64,000 bases of DNA from Polynucleobacter sp. AP-Melu-500A-A1 (GCF_018882125.1 NZ_JACVOZ010000004.1:143400-207399); one strand, 5' to 3'; positions 52,739 to 62,084 are shown, counted from the first letter of the stretch. Notes: generated by a model from the letters alone, not told the origin. Made by a program: numbers and translations.

Positions 52739-53902
52739 ATGGGAAAGAAAATGAAGGCCGTAAGGCGCGTAGTAACCGGCAATGATGGACAGGGAAAATC
52801 CACCATTACTTGGGAGGGTGAGGCTCCTGCGAGACATGAGTCAAAGTTTCCGGGTAGGGGTGTTACTGATTATTGGGTCTGGAATAAAACACCTCAACCA
52901 TTAAATGGTTCTGAAGATGCCAGTTTGTGGCCAGATGAATTTCCTGGGCCAAAAGGTGGCGGCCATTTAAGAACGGTTCATTGGTTGGCTAACCATGAAG
53001 TTCAGGGCGAGATCCCACCATTAGTTACGCCTCATGCACCAGTCCCCGTTCCTGACGGGCGCTCATGGGATCGTGGAGGTGGTAATAACGTTACCGTTTC
53101 AGATATGCATAAAACCGAATCGGTTGATTTTGGAATTGTGCTAGAGGGTGAAAGAGGCCTCGTACTGGATAACTATAAAACGGTTATTAAGCCAGGCGAT
53201 ATTGTGATTCAGGTGGGCGCTTGGCATTTGTGGGATAGCTCCCGCATCGGTTGTCTCATGGGTTTCGATATGATCTCTGCAAAGTTTGATGAGCAGGGAC
53301 TCGGTTTACAGGAAGAAGATATTCCAGTAATGCTGCCAAATCCTAACCAGGTATTACCAAGTGGCGTTAAACCACAAAGACGGATTATTACTATTGATAA
53401 AGAGCCTGGTAAGTCATCTTTAGTTGCTGACTCATTTTCTCCTGAGGTGATTTTAGATCCTGCTAGACCTGGATTTGCCTTGCAACGTATGTGGGTAATT
53501 GATAGTCATCCGGCCAAGATCGTTCCTGAAACATTACAGTTGCCCAATATCTTGGTACCGCCAAAGACTGGTACCGTCTTGAATGTGTTCACTTTCCCTC
53601 CCGATAGTCATTGGAGCGGTAAGGTGGATAAGGCGCAGGTTGAAGCCTTCTATAAAATCGTACGCGCATCTGAAATTTGTACATCTGGAACGATTCCCAA
53701 TCATCCTTATTCTCAAAAATCAGATACGGTAGATTTTTGCTTAGTGACCGAAGGAGAGATCTTCTTAATTCTAGATACAAAAGAAACGCTTCTGAAGGCC
53801 GGAGAGATTGCTGTGATACGAGGTGGCAATCATGCATGGAGTAATCGCAGTAATCAACCTGCTATTGTTGCCATCTCAAGCCACGATGCTATACAAGAGT
53901 AA
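52739..53902 (+). CDS. bicupin protein with internal duplication
   Basis: The 387-residue protein carries two cupin domains that are visibly related. TESVDFGIVLEGERGLVLDNYKTVIKPGDIVIQVGAWHLW in the first half matches SDTVDFCLVTEGEIFLILDTKETLLKAGEIAVIRGGNHAW in the second. The usual HxH of metal-binding cupins is absent in both, though single His residues remain (GAWH and GNHAW), so metal binding may be altered. Gentisate-dioxygenase-like bicupins have this size, but the motifs do not fit them well. It is the last gene of the operon from 50208 and is followed by a terminator. Function unknown. Confidence 0.75.
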   Translation: MGKKMKAVRRVVTGNDGQGKSTITWEGEAPARHESKFPGRGVTDYWVWNKTPQPLNGSEDASLWPDEFPGPKGGGHLRTVHWLANHEVQGEIPPLVTPHAPVPVPDGRSWDRGGGNNVTVSDMHKTESVDFGIVLEGERGLVLDNYKTVIKPGDIVIQVGAWHLWDSSRIGCLMGFDMISAKFDEQGLGLQEEDIPVMLPNPNQVLPSGVKPQRRIITIDKEPGKSSLVADSFSPEVILDPARPGFALQRMWVIDSHPAKIVPETLQLPNILVPPKTGTVLNVFTFPPDSHWSGKVDKAQVEAFYKIVRASEICTSGTIPNHPYSQKSDTVDFCLVTEGEIFLILDTKETLLKAGEIAVIRGGNHAWSNRSNQPAIVAISSHDAIQE

Positions 53903-53923
53903 ATAGTTACAAAAAGAGTTGTG

Positions 53924-53950
53924 AAAAGCCCACTTCGGTGGGTTTTTCTT
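53924..53950. terminator. rho-independent terminator after the bicupin gene
   Basis: AAAAGCCCAC, a TTCG tetraloop and GTGGGTTTTT, then CTTTT; the A-run on the left allows function in both directions. Confidence 0.85.
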
Positions 53951-53990
53951 TTGCTTAGTCAGAGGGGATTAACTGTGTTGAAACTTCGTT

Positions 53991-54017
53991 TTCAAACTCT
54001 GACAAACGGATTAAAAG
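53991..54017 (-). repeat. tRNA-Lys 3'-half remnant (weak copy)
   Basis: Read on the minus strand this begins CTTTTAATCCGTTTG, like the anticodon loop and stem of tRNA-Lys(UUU), and continues into a T-arm-like segment. On the plus strand it shares GTTTTC-x-AACTC and AACGGATTAAAAGA with the stronger copy at 58218-58245. Confidence 0.5.
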
Positions 54018-54080
54018 ATGTCAAACTGACTGTTTAAAGTGACGAAGACATTGGTCTAAATAAATGGTACGATAAATTTT

Positions 54081-55397
54081 ATGTCTCAACCGAATATTAT
54101 TTTTATTGTTGCTGATGATCTTGGTTATGCTGATCTTGGTTGCTATGGATCAAAAGCAAACTCTACTCCTGCCTTAGATAAATTAGCTAAAGGCGGTATT
54201 CGTTTTACCCAGGGTTACTCTAACGCCCCAGTATGTTCCCCAACCAGATTTGCTTTAATGACTGGAAGATACCAATACCGATTAAGAGGAGCCTTAGAAG
54301 AGCCTTTGAATTTTAAAAGTAGAGGTAATTTGCTTTTAGGGCTACCACCAGAGGTACCAACACTTCCATCCTTGTTAAAAGAAGTCGGGTATGACACAGC
54401 CCTATTTGGCAAATGGCATCTTGGCTTTCCGCCAAAATTTGGCCCACTATTTTCTGGCTATGACGAATTTTTTGGCCCATTAGCAGGAGGAGTGGATTAT
54501 TTTTCTCATTGTGATTCTAGCGGCATTCATGACCTCTGGATGAATGAGGAAGAATGTCATGAAATTGGATATTTGACAGATCTTATTTCCATTAAGGCCC
54601 TTGCATATATTGATAAAAAAACGAGCAAATCTAGTAATAAGGAAAATCCTTTTTTTATCAGCCTCCACTACACAGCACCACATTGGCCATGGGAGACTAG
54701 AGATGACTCTCATCTAGCGGACGAGGTAAAAGATAATCTATTTCATCTACATGGCGGCAATATTCACACTTATCAAAAGATGATCAATCATATGGATGAG
54801 GGAATTGGCAATATTGTTTCCTTATTAAAAAAGAATCGTGCTCTTGATAACACTCTCATTATCTTTACGAGTGATAACGGTGGTGAGCGGTTTTCAGATA
54901 ACTGGCCACTAGTTGGGGGCAAGATGGATTTGACAGAGGGTGGCATTAGAGTTCCTTGGATAGCCCACTGGCCTGAATATATAAACCCTAATCAAACTTC
55001 CAGCCAACAATGCATCACTATGGACTGGACAGCTACTATTCTTGAAATAGCAAATGCCACCCCTAACAAAAATTATCCACTTGATGGCGTATCAATGCTT
55101 CAAATATTAAATAACCCTGCAAATGAATTTGAGCGGCCTTTATATTGGCGTATGAATTACCGCAATCAAAGAGCTGCTCGTATTGGAGAGTGGAAGTATT
55201 TAAAAGTCGATGATCATGAATATTTATTTAACCTTGCCCAGGATGAACGCGAAAGAGCTAATTTAAGTGAAAGAATGCCTGAGCAACTAAAAAAAATGCG
55301 AGATGATTGGGAGGCTTGGGATATGGAAATGCTTAATATCCCAACTGATGGAAATGTAACGGTCGGCTATTCTTTAAAAAATATGCCGCTTAGATAG
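54081..55397 (+). CDS. sulfatase (formylglycine-dependent)
   Basis: The protein belongs to the type I sulfatases. Metal ligands Asp12-Asp13 lie in IVADDLGYADLGCYG. The modification site is CSPTR with Cys52, which a formylglycine-generating enzyme must oxidise. FGKWHLG and FTSDNGGERFSDNWPLVGGKMDLTEGG hold the remaining metal and sulfate ligands. No signal peptide is present, so it works in the cytoplasm on an imported sulfate ester. No maturase gene is in the window. It is 8 bp before a Bug receptor gene, which may deliver its substrate. Confidence 0.92.
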   Translation: MSQPNIIFIVADDLGYADLGCYGSKANSTPALDKLAKGGIRFTQGYSNAPVCSPTRFALMTGRYQYRLRGALEEPLNFKSRGNLLLGLPPEVPTLPSLLKEVGYDTALFGKWHLGFPPKFGPLFSGYDEFFGPLAGGVDYFSHCDSSGIHDLWMNEEECHEIGYLTDLISIKALAYIDKKTSKSSNKENPFFISLHYTAPHWPWETRDDSHLADEVKDNLFHLHGGNIHTYQKMINHMDEGIGNIVSLLKKNRALDNTLIIFTSDNGGERFSDNWPLVGGKMDLTEGGIRVPWIAHWPEYINPNQTSSQQCITMDWTATILEIANATPNKNYPLDGVSMLQILNNPANEFERPLYWRMNYRNQRAARIGEWKYLKVDDHEYLFNLAQDERERANLSERMPEQLKKMRDDWEAWDMEMLNIPTDGNVTVGYSLKNMPLR

Positions 55398-55404
55398 GAA
55401 TTTT

Positions 55405-56370
55405 ATGAATTTTTCTTTAAAGCATCTAATAATTATTGGCATATGCTCGCTATCCGCATTTGTTCATGCGCAGACTTATCCCAATAGACCTGTAAAACTG
55501 ATAGTGCCCTTAACCCCAGGTTCCGGGGTTGATATTGTTGCGCGTATTCTGGCAAAGAACTTAAGTGAAACCTGGAAACAGCCGGTGATTGTTGAGAATC
55601 GTCCAGGTGCTGGAGGGCTTATTGGTACGAGTGCGGTAGTAAATGCTGATCCCGACGGATATACCTTACTGGTTCAATCTGCCTCTTATGCTGCTAATCC
55701 GGCTATATATAAAAAATTACCATATGGCTCTAAAAAATCTTTGATAGATGTGAGTTTGCTTGGCATCACACCTTATTTAATGTCAACCTCACCAGCTGGC
55801 CCGTATACATCCCTGAAAGATCTAGTGATTGCTGCTAAGGAAAGGCCAGGTGAGTTAGCTTTTGCCTCTGCAGGGATTGGAAGCTCAACCCATTTGGTGG
55901 CTGAATACTTTAATCAGGTTGCAGGAATTAAGATGACGCATGTGCCGTATAAAGGGGGCCCTGAAGCAATACAAGATTTGATTGCTAATCGTGTCGCTTA
56001 TTTTATGATCGCATTCGATACTGCAATTAATCAAGTCAATGCTGGAAAGCTAAGGGCATTAGGCGTTACAACAGCCGCTCGCTCTGAAGTGGCAGCTACT
56101 ATTCCTAGTATTGCAGAGCAGGGTTATCCGGGGTTTGATATGAGTCTATGGTTTGGACTTTGGGCTCCCAACGGAACATCATCTGCGATTGTTCGCAAAA
56201 TAAATGCTGATGTTAATCTTGCGCTCCAGGATCGTGAAGTGATCACTGCATATACTAAAGCTGGCATACAATCTAAGCAGATGAGCCCTGAAGAGTTTCG
56301 TAAGTTTGTTCTTTCTGAGATTGCACAATATCAAAAAATTGTTTCCAGTGCGAAGATTGAGCAACAGTAG
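55405..56370 (+). CDS. Bug/TctC-family periplasmic solute receptor
   Basis: A 321-residue Bug receptor with a Sec signal cleaved near VHA|QTYP. The ligand loop reads LTPGSGVDIVAR, with Ser in place of the second Gly of the usual PGG, so the pocket may differ. HVPYKGGPEAIQDLIANRVAYFM is the central motif. It starts 8 bp after the sulfatase stop, and the two genes are surely co-transcribed. A sulfated carboxylate is a possible ligand; that is inferred. Confidence 0.9.
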   Translation: MNFSLKHLIIIGICSLSAFVHAQTYPNRPVKLIVPLTPGSGVDIVARILAKNLSETWKQPVIVENRPGAGGLIGTSAVVNADPDGYTLLVQSASYAANPAIYKKLPYGSKKSLIDVSLLGITPYLMSTSPAGPYTSLKDLVIAAKERPGELAFASAGIGSSTHLVAEYFNQVAGIKMTHVPYKGGPEAIQDLIANRVAYFMIAFDTAINQVNAGKLRALGVTTAARSEVAATIPSIAEQGYPGFDMSLWFGLWAPNGTSSAIVRKINADVNLALQDREVITAYTKAGIQSKQMSPEEFRKFVLSEIAQYQKIVSSAKIEQQ

Positions 56371-56416
56371 GCTATGAGCATTGCAAACTAATTTTTTAAC
56401 AAATTTAGGTAGGATT

Positions 56417-58030
56417 ATGGAGCGAAGAAGTTTTCTTAAATCTGCAGGTGCTGCCGCTCTTTTTATTAATGCACCAAGTGATTTAGTTGCTGCAGCTGCT
56501 AGCGCTAAACCTCAGGCAAATGGTGAATGGGACCAGGGACAAGTAAGACACTTGCTACCTACAGTTAGCGATACAGAAATATTGATCAAGGCATCATTTT
56601 TAGAGCCCCAAATTTATCCTCCAGTATTACGAGTAGATGGCAATGCGGTTACCGGGAAAATGACCGATACCCAAGGAGAGTTCTGGCAGTTCCATATGAG
56701 CAATCTCAAGCCAGGTCGCACATATCGTCTCAGTTTAAAAAGTCATCGAGGTGTTTCACTTTGCCAGCCATGGGAGCTTTCCACCTTTCCCGATAAGAAC
56801 TCAAGTCCTGGCCAATTCAGAGCGCTATTCCTATCTTGTGTTGGTGGTCATGAAGCAATGGGGTTCTTGACTCCTGCTGTGCGTAATCGTCTATTAAAAA
56901 GAGCGCTGAGTTTTAAACCTCAGGCAACCATAGTCAATGGCGACCATGTTTACTGGGATTTACTATCTCCCGTTACTTCAAAAGGGGACTACGGTGGCGC
57001 AACAGAAAAGGCAATCAAAATTGCTGGTCAGTTTGATCGCGCAGGATTAGTCCTTGGGGGCGACAATGAGGCTGTTCTTAAAAAGGTAGTAGGACCACAG
57101 CTCACGCCAATTTATGGGGCAGACTTTCGCTCTACGCCAGTATTTTTTCTGCAAGATGATCATGACTATTTTGATAATGATGACGCTACTGATTCAATCA
57201 TCACATTTCCACCTTCCTATTTCATGATGCAGTTAGCAAGAGCTACACAATCTATGTATTACCCGGAGTTTTTGGCGGATAAATCAAGGCCTAAGGGTCT
57301 GCCATATTCTTATGCTGCTGATAGGCCAGCTGGTGTATCGGAAAGCTTTGGCACCATTCGTTATGGAAATTTAGCTGAAATTGTTTTATATGACGTTAGA
57401 AGAACTGCTACTCTAGCGGGACCTTCGGCTGTATATGTTGATGCCAATGTCGAGAAATGGCTAATAGACCGAACTCAAAGCAATGAAGTTGATAACCTAA
57501 TTCATTGCCCATCTAATCCACCTGGATGGTCTCTGGGTAAGTGGGGTGAATGGTATCCCGATGTTTTGATTGCAGAAGAAAAAAAATTAACTACCGCTAT
57601 CCAAAAGCCATATTGGCAGTCTGGGTGGTTAAAGCAACATGATCGTCTTATGAGCGCCTTGTCTGCAAATCAATCTAGGACACCTCTTGTTATTAGCGGG
57701 GATATGCATTCAATTGCTTTAGGTTCAATGATGAGAAGTGGTACGCATGACTTTTCAAGTCATCCCGTAAATGTAGCCTTGTCTGGTACGGGTGGTACTT
57801 ATCAGGGTGGATGGCCTTCTAGTGGACGGCGTAAGACTCCAGCAATGACATCCCTTGTCTTAGACTTCAAAGAAGAAATCAAACCCATAGAACAACATGG
57901 CTTTACTCTTGTGGACTTTACTAAAAATAAGATGGTCCTCAGTTTTTTCAAATGGGATGTGCATTCCCAATCTATTGAAGATATAGATTCTTTAATGCCC
58001 TTTCATGTAAAAGAACTTCCAAGAGCTTAA
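56417..58030 (+). CDS. Tat-exported PhoD-like metallophosphatase
   Basis: The ATG at 56417 gives MERRSFLKSAGAAALF, a twin-arginine signal. An N-terminal fibronectin-like region (about 30-130) comes before the phosphoesterase core: LFLSCVGGHE, VNGDHVYWD, LGGDNE, FLQDDHDYFDNDD and ISGDMHSIALGS, which together supply the metal ligands of PhoD-type alkaline phosphatases. Such enzymes release phosphate from esters or phospholipids in the periplasm. It follows the sulfatase and Bug genes by 47 bp, so this short unit contains both a sulfatase and a phosphatase. Confidence 0.87.
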   Translation: MERRSFLKSAGAAALFINAPSDLVAAAASAKPQANGEWDQGQVRHLLPTVSDTEILIKASFLEPQIYPPVLRVDGNAVTGKMTDTQGEFWQFHMSNLKPGRTYRLSLKSHRGVSLCQPWELSTFPDKNSSPGQFRALFLSCVGGHEAMGFLTPAVRNRLLKRALSFKPQATIVNGDHVYWDLLSPVTSKGDYGGATEKAIKIAGQFDRAGLVLGGDNEAVLKKVVGPQLTPIYGADFRSTPVFFLQDDHDYFDNDDATDSIITFPPSYFMMQLARATQSMYYPEFLADKSRPKGLPYSYAADRPAGVSESFGTIRYGNLAEIVLYDVRRTATLAGPSAVYVDANVEKWLIDRTQSNEVDNLIHCPSNPPGWSLGKWGEWYPDVLIAEEKKLTTAIQKPYWQSGWLKQHDRLMSALSANQSRTPLVISGDMHSIALGSMMRSGTHDFSSHPVNVALSGTGGTYQGGWPSSGRRKTPAMTSLVLDFKEEIKPIEQHGFTLVDFTKNKMVLSFFKWDVHSQSIEDIDSLMPFHVKELPRA

Positions 58031-58143
58031 TTTTATGTAATGAAGAAGGACCATGGTAATAAGTTTAAGATGGAGTTGAAGAGTCAAAATTAAGATCAAT
58101 AAACGCATCGACCATTTCTTCAAATTTATCCTTTCTACATATG

Positions 58144-58174
58144 AAAAAGCCTCTGAATATTCATCAAGGGCTTT
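58144..58174 (-). terminator. terminator belonging to the tRNA-Lys remnant
   Basis: On the minus strand AAAGCCCTTGA pairs with TCAGAGGCTTT, then TTCAT follows. It lies directly after the CCA end of the tRNA-Lys remnant at 58180, as a real tRNA terminator would. A near copy is at 63846-63875. Confidence 0.6.
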
Positions 58175-58179
58175 ATTTT

Positions 58180-58245
58180 TGGTGGGTCAGGCGAGATCGG
58201 CTTCGCCAAAATTTTGTTTTCGAACTCGCGAATAACGGATTAAAA
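58180..58245 (-). repeat. tRNA-Lys(UUU) 3'-half remnant with 20-bp insertion
   Basis: On the plus strand 58180-58197 reads TGGTGGGTCAGGCGAGAT, the complement of a tRNA-Lys acceptor end including CCA. After about 20 unrelated bases, 58219-58245 gives the complement of the T-arm, variable region and anticodon loop (TTCGAACTCGCG, then AACGGATTAAAAG). The 5' half of the tRNA is absent, so it cannot be a working gene. Confidence 0.7.
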
Positions 58246-58270
58246 GAAATAAGATTGTTGATAAACAGTT

Positions 58271-58960
58271 TTACGATACAGGTTGGTAGGACTCTACGCG
58301 TGATTTGATCGCTAAAAAGCACATGATGAGTGCGGCAATTAAAAAACATCCCATGTTCAGAAATTTATATGCAATTGCACCACCAGCGCATCCTAATGAG
58401 AAAAGAAGTACTGTAGGGACCAAACTTTTAAGGCGTTTATAAATTACAATTTTCTCATCGGGGCTTGCGCCATGCATCAGATCACTACAATCAAGCATGA
58501 TTTGAGTAGTTGTTAGCGTCATCACGGTTGTTGGGGGCGTCTCAGGTAAAAAAACTCGATGGATGACGTTATGAATAGTCATGCCGGCTACGAAAATAAG
58601 GCCAGTAAGAGTTGCGACTAAACTGTTGCCGTCTAAAAAAGGACCATACTCAATTGCGAGAATAGAACCAATCAACAGAAGTAGGGCATGGAGAGTAAGA
58701 TATCTACTCATTAAAAACTGATCAACTTTAAAAACAGAAAGTTGTAAAAAACGAAACAATATGATTGTTAAGCAAAAAACAGGGATAGCTAAGGCTTTAT
58801 CAATATATCCTGTAGACCCTGTTACTAAAGCAGCCGCAAGGGTCACGAAGTTTCCCGTCACATGAGCAGTAAATAGACCATTGAGAGCTAAAAATCCAGC
58901 AGTATCCATGTAGCCCCCAGTAAATCCTAATATGGCCGAGATTAATCGTTGATTTAACAT
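58271..58960 (-). CDS. DUF1275-family membrane protein (YoaK type)
   Basis: A 229-residue protein with about six membrane segments. The family motifs are GFTGGYMDTAGFLALNGLFTAHVTGNFVTLAAALV near the start and GMTIHNVIHRVFLPETPPTTVMTLTTTQIMLD in the middle. DUF1275 is common in proteobacteria and of unknown function. It stands alone on the minus strand; a tRNA-Lys remnant lies just downstream of it and a Bug gene begins about 200 bp upstream in the other direction. Confidence 0.85.
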   Translation of the reverse strand: MLNQRLISAILGFTGGYMDTAGFLALNGLFTAHVTGNFVTLAAALVTGSTGYIDKALAIPVFCLTIILFRFLQLSVFKVDQFLMSRYLTLHALLLLIGSILAIEYGPFLDGNSLVATLTGLIFVAGMTIHNVIHRVFLPETPPTTVMTLTTTQIMLDCSDLMHGASPDEKIVIYKRLKSLVPTVLLFSLGCAGGAIAYKFLNMGCFLIAALIMCFLAIKSRVESYQPVS

Positions 58961-59167
58961 TTTCGCCTTATTAATTCTTTTAAGATTATCAAATATTAAA
59001 TCAGTTCGTAGCGGTATTGTTTCAATAACTCATCAAATACGGAAAATAGTACATGACTGCATTCATGTTTTTTTGACCTTGACTTTCAAATCTGACGTGG
59101 GATTTTGAGCGGTAAGCTTACTAAGTTAGTATAGTGGCGTATGTTTAATATATTTATCTATTTGTAA

Positions 59168-60139
59168 ATGAAACTTTATATAAAGTTCCTCGCCCTAATT
59201 TTTAGCATTTTGATGGTTGGTCTTAGTTATGCTGAGAGCTTTCCTGATCGACCTATCAAATTAATTGTTGGATATGCTCCGGGTGGAGGGACTGATCTTG
59301 TTGCACGAGTACTGGCCCCATACTTAAGTAAGGCATTGGGGCAGCCCATTGTTGTTGACAATAAACCAGGTGCAGGAGGTTCTGCAGCTGCCTCTTACGT
59401 TGCTAAATCAAAGCCAGATGGCTATACATTACTGATATCTAGTGCTAGTAGTGTTTCTATTTATCCAGCCCTAAATCCCAAAGTAGATTATCAATTAAAA
59501 GATTTTGAGCCAGTTTCGCAACTCACAATTGCACCATTAGTGCTGGTAGTAAATAAAAATCTAGGTATTCATTCGGTTGCCGAATTAATTAAGGCGGCAA
59601 AGTCTTCTCCTGGAAAATTGAATTATGCAAGTTCAGGTATTGGTTCAGGGCCTCATTTTGCCGGCGTGTTATTTGAAGAGATTGCAGGCGTACAAATGAC
59701 CCATATACCATTCAAGAGTGGTTCTCCAGCAGTCATTTCAGTTGTTGGCGGTGAGTCCCAACTCACTTTTGCTACTACACCAACAGTGATGCAATTAATT
59801 CGATCTGGTCAACTAGTTGGGCTAGCAGTTACCAGTAAAGAAGCCTCATCTTTAGTCCCCAATCTTCCTGGAATGAAAGATGCAGGTCTAGCAAATTATC
59901 AAATGTTTCAATGGAATGGAATATTTGCTCCTACTGGAACGCCTAAAGATATTGTAAATAAAATTTACACATCGCTAAAGCTAGCCATGAAGAATCCTGC
60001 AGTGAAAAAATCACTGGAGTCGGAGGGTACTGAGGTTCTTATTTCTGGCTCCCCAGAGAGTTTTAGTACTTTTTTAAAGGAGGATGCTAAATTTTGGAAC
60101 AGGCTAATTTCGGTCGGCGGAGTAAAGGCATTTGAATAA
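59168..60139 (+). CDS. Bug/TctC-family periplasmic solute receptor
   Basis: A 323-residue Bug receptor with a Sec signal ending LSYA|ESFP. The mature start (FPDRPIKLIVGYAPGGGTDLVAR) has the Asp after the PGG loop. HIPFKSGSPAVISVVGGES replaces the usual HIPYKGG, so the pocket wall differs from the other copies here. It is 32 bp before a family III CoA-transferase gene, repeating the receptor and CoA-transferase pairing seen at 6723-8978. Confidence 0.9.
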   Translation: MKLYIKFLALIFSILMVGLSYAESFPDRPIKLIVGYAPGGGTDLVARVLAPYLSKALGQPIVVDNKPGAGGSAAASYVAKSKPDGYTLLISSASSVSIYPALNPKVDYQLKDFEPVSQLTIAPLVLVVNKNLGIHSVAELIKAAKSSPGKLNYASSGIGSGPHFAGVLFEEIAGVQMTHIPFKSGSPAVISVVGGESQLTFATTPTVMQLIRSGQLVGLAVTSKEASSLVPNLPGMKDAGLANYQMFQWNGIFAPTGTPKDIVNKIYTSLKLAMKNPAVKKSLESEGTEVLISGSPESFSTFLKEDAKFWNRLISVGGVKAFE

Positions 60140-60171
60140 ATTTTAATTGGCTTATTTTTGAAGGTTAAATA

Positions 60172-61380
60172 ATGCAAGCGTTTGATGGAATACGAGTATT
60201 GGATGTGACTAGAGTGCTTGCAGGACCGTACGCCTCTTACCAGTTAGCTTTATTAGGCGCAGATGTCATTAAGATTGAACCAGTCTCCAAAGGAGAGTCA
60301 ACCCGCTGGCGTTCAGAGGGTGATGCCAAATTAGGTAATGTAGGAATGTCACCCTCATTCCTAACTCAAGGTGGAAATAAACGCTCACTAACCCTCAATT
60401 TAGATAGTCAAGAGGGGCAGGAAATTTTTTTAAAGCTGGCAGCTACTGCAGATGTCATTGTCGAAAATTTACGAACTGGTTCAATGTCAAAAAGAAACAT
60501 TGGATATCAGCAAGTTTGCGTAGTGAAGCCCGATATTATTTATTGCTCAATGACAGGATATGGTCAAACGGGACCAAAGGCTCAATATCCTGCATATGAT
60601 AGTGTTATTCAGGCAGCTGCTGGATTTATGAGTATTACAGGCACACCTGAAAGTGGCCCCCTAAAGTCTGGTCCACCAGTTGTGGATTACGCAATGGGAA
60701 TGTCGGGAGCATATGCAATCTCTGCTGCATTATTTCAAAGATCAAGAACTGGGCAGGGTCAGCATATCGATATTTCAATGTTAGATAGTTGCATGGCACT
60801 AATGTCGAGTATTCTGACTACATATGTGAATACGGGCAACCCACCAGGACTTCGAGGTAATGAAGCTCCAAGTAGATCGCCGGCTTCAACGACTTTTAAA
60901 ACTGCTGATGGCCTACTAGCGATTGCTATTAATGAACAGCATCAATTCACACACCTTCTTGAGGCAATTGGCTTGAAAGACTTACTAAGTGATGAGCGCT
61001 TCAAAGATGCCGCTAGTCGGAGGGAGCATACTCAAGTCTTACGAGTTGCAATCCAGGAAGCTTTAATGAAAGATAAGGCTAAAAGCTGGGAGGCAATTAT
61101 TAATAAAGCTGGAGTGCCATGCTCGGAAGTGCTGACTATTCCCGAAGTGATGCTCTCTGCACAAGTTCAGGAGCGTGGTTTCTTTGGTAAATTTTCTCAG
61201 GAGGAATGCGGTTTAGATCGAGATATTCAGTTACCTAAAGCAGCTTTTAAATTCTGCAATGATGGTCCAACGCTACAAAAGCCTCCACCCCTTGTGGGAG
61301 AGCACGTTGATTCCATACTTCATAGCCTTGGGTATGGACTTGAAAAAATTACTAGTCTAAAAAACATGGGAATCGTCTGA
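60172..61380 (+). CDS. family III CoA-transferase (CaiB/BaiF type)
   Basis: A 402-residue enzyme with FDGIRVLDVTRVLAGPYASYQLALLGADVIKIEP at the start, the region of the catalytic Asp in YPAYDSVIQAAAG, and the C-terminal PPPLVGEHVDSIL. It probably activates an imported carboxylic acid to its CoA ester, using CoA from succinyl-CoA or a similar donor. No dehydrogenase or hydratase follows, so later steps must be encoded elsewhere. Similar to the enzyme at 6723-7952 only in family motifs. Confidence 0.9.
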   Translation: MQAFDGIRVLDVTRVLAGPYASYQLALLGADVIKIEPVSKGESTRWRSEGDAKLGNVGMSPSFLTQGGNKRSLTLNLDSQEGQEIFLKLAATADVIVENLRTGSMSKRNIGYQQVCVVKPDIIYCSMTGYGQTGPKAQYPAYDSVIQAAAGFMSITGTPESGPLKSGPPVVDYAMGMSGAYAISAALFQRSRTGQGQHIDISMLDSCMALMSSILTTYVNTGNPPGLRGNEAPSRSPASTTFKTADGLLAIAINEQHQFTHLLEAIGLKDLLSDERFKDAASRREHTQVLRVAIQEALMKDKAKSWEAIINKAGVPCSEVLTIPEVMLSAQVQERGFFGKFSQEECGLDRDIQLPKAAFKFCNDGPTLQKPPPLVGEHVDSILHSLGYGLEKITSLKNMGIV

Positions 61381-61546
61381 GCTTTACTACCAGAGAACAC
61401 TTAAACCATTAATCTCATTTCTATTGCCAACTGATAGAAAGATCGTGACCCAAGGTTCCAGTCCTGGTAGGGTCCACTGGAAGGGACGAGATTTTTCACT
61501 TTTCATTATTGTGATGAGTAATGTACGCGCACCATCTTTGAGTTCA

Positions 61547-61966
61547 TTACTGAAATCGTGAAATTAACTGTTCTAGTTGCGCAGGAGGAAGGGCTCCAGA
61601 GATTCTTTCAACTTCAGTACCATTTTTAAAAATTGCTAAGGTCGGAATTGATCGAATATTGTATTGCTGGCCGATGACTGGATTGGCCTCAGTATCGAGT
61701 TTGATGTGCAGAACTCTTTCCCCATATTTCATTGCGCTAGCTTGGAAAGTTGGTGCAAACATTTTGCAAGGCCCACACCATGGCGCCCAAAAATCCATAA
61801 TGACTGGCAATTTACTCTGAGTAAGAATTTCTTTAAAACTTGCTTGATCGGCCTCAATTGGTCCCAGTAGGAGGCTTGACTTACAGGCGCCACAAATAGG
61901 TTTTTCATTTAGCCGTTCTAATGGGAGGCGATTCATTTTCTGACAGTTTGGGCATTTAATAAGCAT
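61547..61966 (-). CDS. trxC: thioredoxin 2
   Basis: TrxC is a zinc-containing thioredoxin. The 139-residue protein has the N-terminal zinc ribbon (Cys5, Cys8, Cys25, Cys28) and then a thioredoxin domain with WAPWCGPCK, active-site cysteines 64 and 67, and the cis-Pro region IRSIPTLAIFKNG. It reduces disulfides in the cytosol and is usually induced by peroxide in E. coli through OxyR. The divergent neighbour is a peroxiredoxin gene, 118 bp away, which fits a role in oxidative stress. Confidence 0.95.
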   Translation of the reverse strand: MLIKCPNCQKMNRLPLERLNEKPICGACKSSLLLGPIEADQASFKEILTQSKLPVIMDFWAPWCGPCKMFAPTFQASAMKYGERVLHIKLDTEANPVIGQQYNIRSIPTLAIFKNGTEVERISGALPPAQLEQLISRFQ

Positions 61967-62084
61967 TACTAATTCCCTTCGAGCACGGTTAGAGTTAAAT
62001 TAGTTCACTAGATTCATATTATTATCCATCCTATGGGTTTTAATAGAGAGTAGTATGAATAAAGTATTTAATTAGGGAGTGAAT

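Noticed and set aside
59051..59074. ACATGA-TCATGT followed by T residues upstream of the Bug gene at 59168
   Set aside because: Stem of only 6 AT-rich bp and placed between divergent genes, so a terminator call is too weak.
61456..61482. GGTTCCAGTCC with a following TCCA, looking like a tRNA T-arm and 3' end
   Set aside because: TTCCAGT and ACTGGAA form a simple inverted repeat between convergent genes, there is no acceptor partner or anticodon arm upstream, and the T-loop is not canonical.
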